The notes beneath the pieces were generated by a model. The model saw only the letters and a program-made list of their open reading frames with translations. It was not told the origin of the DNA and did not search any database. Source: Candidatus Sericytochromatia bacterium (lineage in GTDB: Bacteria; Cyanobacteriota; Sericytochromatia; JACMPN01). Taken from it: 8,650 nucleotides of DNA. Made by a program: the position numbers and the translations under genes. Position 1 is the first letter of the stretch. The number at the start of each line of letters is the position of its first letter. This document shows, one piece after another, positions 5,075 through 8,650 of this stretch. The DNA lies in contig JACMPN010000611.1 of NCBI GenBank assembly GCA_014377495.1, positions 1 to 8,650 of the forward strand, given 5' to 3'.

Positions 5075-6169
5075 ATGTCCACTGTCGCCACCGATGTTTC
5101 GCTTTTTGCCCCGTACGACCTGGGTCCCATCCCACTGGCCAACCGCATCGTGATGGCCCCGATGACCCGCAACCGGGCCACCGGCAATGTCCCGAACGAC
5201 CTGATGGTCGAGTATTACGCCCAACGCGCATCGGCGGGCCTGATCATCACCGAAGGCACGTCCCCCTCACCGAATGGCCTGGGTTACGCCCGCATCCCCG
5301 GTGCATTCAACCAGGATCATGCCGCCGGCTGGCAGCGGGTGACCGAGGCCGTCCATGCCAAGGGCGGGCGGATCTTCATCCAGCTGATGCATACCGGCCG
5401 GGCCTCCCATCCGGCGAACATGGCTGCCGGGACCCAAGTCCTGTCGGCCTCTGCGGTGCCAGATCCCGGCCCCGGGATCTATACGGATGCCGAGGGCATG
5501 CAGCCTTTCCCCGTGCCGACGGCCATGACCGTCACCGACATCCAGACCGCCGTTCAGGAATTTGCGGATTCCGCCAAGTTGGCCGTCGATGCCGGTTTTG
5601 ACGGGGTGGAACTGCACGGTGCCAACGGCTATCTCCTCGAGGAGTTCCTCAACCCGGCCGCCAACCAGCGGACCGACGCTTACGGCGGCTCCGACGAGAA
5701 CCGGCAGCGCTTCGTCCTCGAGGTGGCGGCGGCAGTCGTGGCGGCCATCGGTGGCGATCGCCTGGGCATCCGGCTCTCGCCCTATGGCGTTTTCGGCGGC
5801 ATGGCGCCTTTTGCGGGCATCGAGGCGTTCTACGGCACCCTGGCTGGCAAGCTCAACGACCTGGGTCTCGCCTACCTCCACATGGTCGACCACAGCGCCA
5901 TGGGCGCACCGGCCGTGCCGCAGAGCGTCAAGGACGGCATCCGTGCCGCCTTCAAAAAGACGGTGATCCTGTCGGGCGGCTATGACGCCGCTCGGGCGCA
6001 GGCCGATCTGACCGCCGGCAAAGGGGACCTCGTCGCCTTCGGCCGTCCGTTCATCAGCAACCCCGACCTGGTCGTCAAGCTGAAGTCCGGTGCCGCATTG
6101 CGGGCCGGCAACATGGACACCTTCTATACGCCGGGTGAGGTTGGTTACACCGACTATCCGGTCGATTAA
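5075..6169 (+). CDS. Old yellow enzyme family alkene reductase (NemA/XenB-like, FMN-dependent)
   Basis: Protein of 364 aa, normal for the family. ATG 5075 follows TAAGGAGAGG (5061-5070), a strong ribosome site. Seen: a single TIM-barrel with family signatures in order. These are LANRIVMAPMTRNRA (21-35, FMN-contacting Thr31), IQLMHTGRASHP (102-113), ELHGANGYLLEEFLNP (179-194), NQRTDAYGGSDENR (197-210), the phosphate-binding ILSGGYD (298-304), AFGRPFISNPDL (321-332) and C-terminal YTPGEVGYTDYP. Residues His181 and Asn184 fit the substrate-binding HxxN pair and Tyr186 the proton donor. Known: these cytosolic flavoenzymes use NAD(P)H to reduce activated C=C bonds in enals, enones, maleimides and quinones, and some also reduce nitrate esters or nitroaromatics. 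Substrate cannot be told from sequence. Context: own promoter with a perfect palindrome upstream and a hairpin downstream, next to a catalase, suggesting electrophile and oxidative stress defence. Confidence 0.95.
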   Translation: MSTVATDVSLFAPYDLGPIPLANRIVMAPMTRNRATGNVPNDLMVEYYAQRASAGLIITEGTSPSPNGLGYARIPGAFNQDHAAGWQRVTEAVHAKGGRIFIQLMHTGRASHPANMAAGTQVLSASAVPDPGPGIYTDAEGMQPFPVPTAMTVTDIQTAVQEFADSAKLAVDAGFDGVELHGANGYLLEEFLNPAANQRTDAYGGSDENRQRFVLEVAAAVVAAIGGDRLGIRLSPYGVFGGMAPFAGIEAFYGTLAGKLNDLGLAYLHMVDHSAMGAPAVPQSVKDGIRAAFKKTVILSGGYDAARAQADLTAGKGDLVAFGRPFISNPDLVVKLKSGAALRAGNMDTFYTPGEVGYTDYPVD

Positions 6170-6186
6170 GTCCCTATCCTGACCCT

Positions 6187-6220
6187 GCCCGTGACTGGAG
6201 TGAGCCCTCCGGTCACGGGC
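6187..6220 (+). terminator. Strong hairpin after the OYE gene (terminator-like, no U-tract)
   Basis: A 14-bp stem, GCCCGTGACTGGAG (6187-6200) with CTCCGGTCACGGGC (6207-6220), one G-U pair and a 6-nt loop, starting 18 nt after the stop. AAAACGCG follows instead of a T-run, so it may be a weak terminator or a 3'-end stabilising structure. Confidence 0.55.
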
Positions 6221-6275
6221 AAAACGCGCGTGCCTCGGATTCGGCCGCCTTGGCCTCGCCGGCCGGGGAAACCCA

Positions 6276-6305
6276 TTGGACAGTTTTTCATTCATGACTT
6301 AAAGT
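6276..6305 (+). promoter_or_regulatory. Putative promoter of the catalase gene
   Basis: TTGGAC (6276-6281) with TAAAGT (6300-6305) at 18-nt spacing, or TTAAAG (6299-6304) at 17 nt, in an AT-rich patch after very GC-rich DNA. The match is moderate. The predicted leader is about 57 nt. The -10 overlaps the palindrome shared with the OYE promoter. Confidence 0.4.
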
Positions 6306-6307
6306 AA
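6297..6307 (-). promoter_or_regulatory. Second copy of the TTACTTTAAGT operator core, upstream of catalase
   Basis: Read on the minus strand this is TTACTTTAAGT, an exact 11-bp match to 4972-4982 inside the OYE operator candidate. Around its centre T the 6-bp arms pair except at one position. It overlaps the predicted -10, a position where a bound protein would block transcription. Shared control of the two genes is inferred. Confidence 0.45.
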
Positions 6308-6368
6308 CAAGGCTCTCGCAAAAAGAAGCCGTATCGACATTGCGAACAGTAAATAGGAGCGACTCACG

Positions 6369-8558
6369 ATGGCCAAGCCGAACCAGGACATACCGCAAGG
6401 CGACAGCGACGAGAAACTCGATCAGCTCAAGGCCTTTCAAGAGGCCGCAGGCGACCAGGCGTTGACCACCAACCAGGGGCTGCCGCTGAACGACGATACC
6501 GACTCGCTGAAAGCCGGGCGGCGTGGGCCGACGCTGCTGGAAGACTTCCATCTCCGTGAAAAAATCACCCACTTCGACCACGAGCGGATTGCCGAGCGCA
6601 TCGTCCATGCCCGGGGCAGTGCCGCACATGGCTTTTTCCAGGTCTACGAGTCGATGGCATCCGATACAAAGGCCGGCTTCCTGCAGGATCCCACCAGAAA
6701 AACGCCCGTCTTCGTCCGTTTCTCCACGGTAGCTGGTTCTCGTGGTTCGTCGGACCTGGCTCGCGACGCTCGCGGGTTTGCCGTGAAATTCTATACTGAA
6801 GAGGGCAATTATGACCTCGTCGGCAACAACATCCCCGTTTTCTTCATTCAGGATGCCATCAAGTTCCCGGACCTGATCCATGCCGTCAAACCCGAGCCGA
6901 ACAATGAGATGCCGCAGGCGGCGTCGGCGCACGATACGTTCTGGGACTTCATTTCGCTGATGCCCGAGTCGATGCACATGATCATGTGGGTCATGTCGGA
7001 CCGGGCCATCCCCCGCAGCTACCGCATGATGGAAGGCTTCGGCGTACACACGTTCCGCTTCGTGAACGAGGCCGGCCGGTCACAGTTCGTCAAGTTTCAC
7101 TGGAAGCCGCTGCTGGGCGTTCATTCAGTCGTTTGGGACGAGGCAAAGAAGATCTCCGGCAACGATCCGGACTTTCACCGTCGGGACCTCTGGGAAGCCA
7201 TCGAAAATGGCGATTTTCCGGAATGGGAATTGGGAGTCCAACTGATCGACGAAGCGGACGAGCACAAATTCGACTTTGATCTGCTCGATGCGACGAAACT
7301 CATTCCGGAGGAGTTGGTCCCCGTCAGGCGCATCGGCAAAATGGTGCTGAACCGCAATCCTGAGAACTTCTTCGCAGAGACGGAGCAGGTGGCCTTTCAT
7401 CCCGGCCATCTCGTGCCCGGCATCGACTTCAGCAACGACCCCCTGCTGCAGGGACGGCTGTTTTCCTATACGGATACGCAGCTGATCCGTCTGGGCGGGC
7501 CGAATTCCCATGAGATCCCGATCAACCGAGCGGTTGCGCCCGTCCACAACAATCAGCGTGACGGCCACATGCGGCAGACGATCAACACGGGATCCGTCAG
7601 CTATCAGCCGAACACCATCGGCGGAGGCTGCCCTTTCCAGGCGGGCAAGGCCATGGGCGGGTTTGCCAGCCATCCCGAAGCGATGGAATCGCCGAAGATC
7701 CGGGGCAAGAGCGACAAGTTCTTCGATCACTTCACCCAGGCGGCCCTCTTTTTCCAGAGCCAGTCGCCGCCGGAGCAGCAGCACATGGTTCAGGCACTGC
7801 GCTTCGAACTGGGCAAGGTCACCCGGCTTGCCATCCGGGAGCGGATGCTGGTGATGCTGAACCAGATCGACAAAGACCTGGCCAGTCAGGTGGCTACCGG
7901 CCTGGGGATCAATGTGCCCGCGGGCGTGGCGGGACCGCTGAATCTCGGTTTTCCTGCCGACGCCGACCCTGCCGCCTACCAGCCCACGCCGGCCAAGCCG
8001 GTCAAGACCCTCTCGCCGGCCCTGAGCATGGCCAACACGCCGAAAGACAGCATCAGGACCCGCAAGGTGGCGATCCTCGCCGCCGACGGCGTCGACGATG
8101 CGTCGCTGCAGGCGATGCAGCAAGCGCTGAAGGCGGCAGGCGCCATGGGCAAGATCGTGGCGCCGCACGGCGGATCCCTGAAGTCGGCCAACGGCGCGAC
8201 AGTCCCCATCGACCACAGCCTGCTGACGACATCCTCGGTCCTGTTCGATGCCGTCTTCGTCCCGGGCGGTGCGGCCAGCGTCGCCACCCTTGGCAACGAG
8301 GCGGATGCCCGCCACTTCATCAACGAAGCCTTCAAGCACTGTAAGGCCATCGCTGCGGCGGACGAGGGCGTATCGTTGTTGGCCCAGGCGGCCCTCAAAG
8401 ACGTGCTGCCCGCCATTGCTGCCGGTCCCCTGAAGTCGGAACACGGAGTGGTCACCGGCGGCAGGGCTGACAGCGACGGGCTGGCCAGGGAATTCATCGA
8501 GGCGATCGCCCAGCACCGGCACTGGAGCCGAGAACTGAAGCCACAGGTCCCCGCCTGA
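6369..8558 (+). CDS. katE: Large-subunit monofunctional catalase (HPII type)
   Basis: Protein of 729 aa, near the E. coli HPII length (753), with the N-terminal arm about 48 residues shorter. ATG 6369 follows AGGAGC (6355-6360). Reaction: 2 H2O2 to 2 H2O and O2 at a heme, in the cytoplasm, as a tetramer in known members. Seen: FDHERIAERIVHARGSAAHG (69-88) with catalytic His80; Ser119; Asn153 in VGNN; RLFSYTDTQ (363-371) with proximal Tyr367. Gap-free offset to HPII also keeps His344, the partner of the His-Tyr crosslink in HPII, so a heme d type centre is possible. The catalase core spans about 25-385, a helical region about 400-510, and a DJ-1/PfpI-like flavodoxin-fold domain about 563-720. 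That last domain has AADEG where PfpI proteases carry the Cys nucleophile, so it should be non-catalytic, as usual in this clade. Context: own promoter, possible operator shared with the OYE gene, and a strong hairpin after the stop. Confidence 0.96.
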   Translation: MAKPNQDIPQGDSDEKLDQLKAFQEAAGDQALTTNQGLPLNDDTDSLKAGRRGPTLLEDFHLREKITHFDHERIAERIVHARGSAAHGFFQVYESMASDTKAGFLQDPTRKTPVFVRFSTVAGSRGSSDLARDARGFAVKFYTEEGNYDLVGNNIPVFFIQDAIKFPDLIHAVKPEPNNEMPQAASAHDTFWDFISLMPESMHMIMWVMSDRAIPRSYRMMEGFGVHTFRFVNEAGRSQFVKFHWKPLLGVHSVVWDEAKKISGNDPDFHRRDLWEAIENGDFPEWELGVQLIDEADEHKFDFDLLDATKLIPEELVPVRRIGKMVLNRNPENFFAETEQVAFHPGHLVPGIDFSNDPLLQGRLFSYTDTQLIRLGGPNSHEIPINRAVAPVHNNQRDGHMRQTINTGSVSYQPNTIGGGCPFQAGKAMGGFASHPEAMESPKIRGKSDKFFDHFTQAALFFQSQSPPEQQHMVQALRFELGKVTRLAIRERMLVMLNQIDKDLASQVATGLGINVPAGVAGPLNLGFPADADPAAYQPTPAKPVKTLSPALSMANTPKDSIRTRKVAILAADGVDDASLQAMQQALKAAGAMGKIVAPHGGSLKSANGATVPIDHSLLTTSSVLFDAVFVPGGAASVATLGNEADARHFINEAFKHCKAIAAADEGVSLLAQAALKDVLPAIAAGPLKSEHGVVTGGRADSDGLAREFIEAIAQHRHWSRELKPQVPA

Positions 8559-8585
8559 CCCCGGGCGACATGGGACCCACTGTTA

Positions 8586-8622
8586 CAGAGGCCGCCCCGG
8601 TGATGCGCCGGGGCGGCCTCTG
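8586..8622 (+). terminator. Strong hairpin after the catalase gene (terminator-like)
   Basis: A perfect 15-bp stem, CAGAGGCCGCCCCGG (8586-8600) with CCGGGGCGGCCTCTG (8608-8622), and a 7-nt loop, beginning 27 nt after the stop. No T-run follows, so termination may be partial, or the hairpin may serve a gene converging from beyond the window. The last 28 bases of the window show nothing else. Confidence 0.65.
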
Positions 8623-8650
8623 GCGTGGATGCCGCGGGCACGCGTGTGGC

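Noticed and set aside
5267..6295. 342-codon minus-strand frame opposite the OYE gene, and a 465-codon one at 7125-8522 opposite the catalase
   Set aside because: Both lie antisense to genes with clear catalytic motifs and show no motif or ribosome site of their own.
1..8650. Mobile element, integrase, phage or toxin-antitoxin content
   Set aside because: No transposase, integrase, terminal inverted repeats or target-site duplications are visible. The only long repeats are coding duplications.

Overview
The window shows about 8.65 kb of GC-rich DNA with every convincing gene on the + strand. Three of the five genes encode tandem paralogous proteins with Ig-like domains followed by a DUF3494 ('ice-binding-like') domain. 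The two complete ones carry lipoprotein signal peptides. The remaining two genes encode an old-yellow-enzyme (OYE) family alkene reductase and a large-subunit, KatE/HPII-type catalase. Lipoproteins with Ala after the lipobox Cys and Shine-Dalgarno sites before the genes point to a Gram-negative, high-GC bacterium. No rRNA, tRNA or phylogenetic marker is present, so I do not assign a taxon.

Left part (1-4942): a DUF3494 gene array. Gene 1 (1-914) is cut by the window edge and shows only its last Ig-like domain plus DUF3494. Gene 2 (1431-3110) and gene 3 (3358-4890) are complete. Each has a lipoprotein signal with Cys24, a Pro/Thr/Gly-rich linker, two SbsA/Big_5-type Ig-like domains and a C-terminal DUF3494 domain. 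Genes 2 and 3 also share a 5' leader of about 55-59 nt and a 3' terminator region, so the duplicated unit is larger than the coding sequence. Gene 2 starts at ATG and gene 3 at TTG. A 258-bp block coding for the last Ig-like domain is about 97% identical between gene 1 and gene 3, while their DUF3494 domains are only about two-thirds identical in protein. This suggests recent gene conversion or domain shuffling.

Right part (4943-8650): two detoxification genes. The OYE gene (5075-6169) has a clear sigma70-type promoter (TTGACA, 17 nt, TACTTT). Directly upstream of it is a perfect 10-bp inverted repeat with a 3-nt spacer. An 11-bp core of that repeat recurs in reverse orientation over the putative -10 of the catalase gene (6369-8558). 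The two genes are separate transcription units, with a hairpin between them, but may answer to the same regulator. That regulator is not in the window.

Together the window combines surface-exposed adhesin or ice-binding-like lipoproteins with reduction of electrophiles and removal of hydrogen peroxide. The strongest leads for something new are the array with its homogenised Ig domain, and the shared operator candidate for the OYE and catalase genes.
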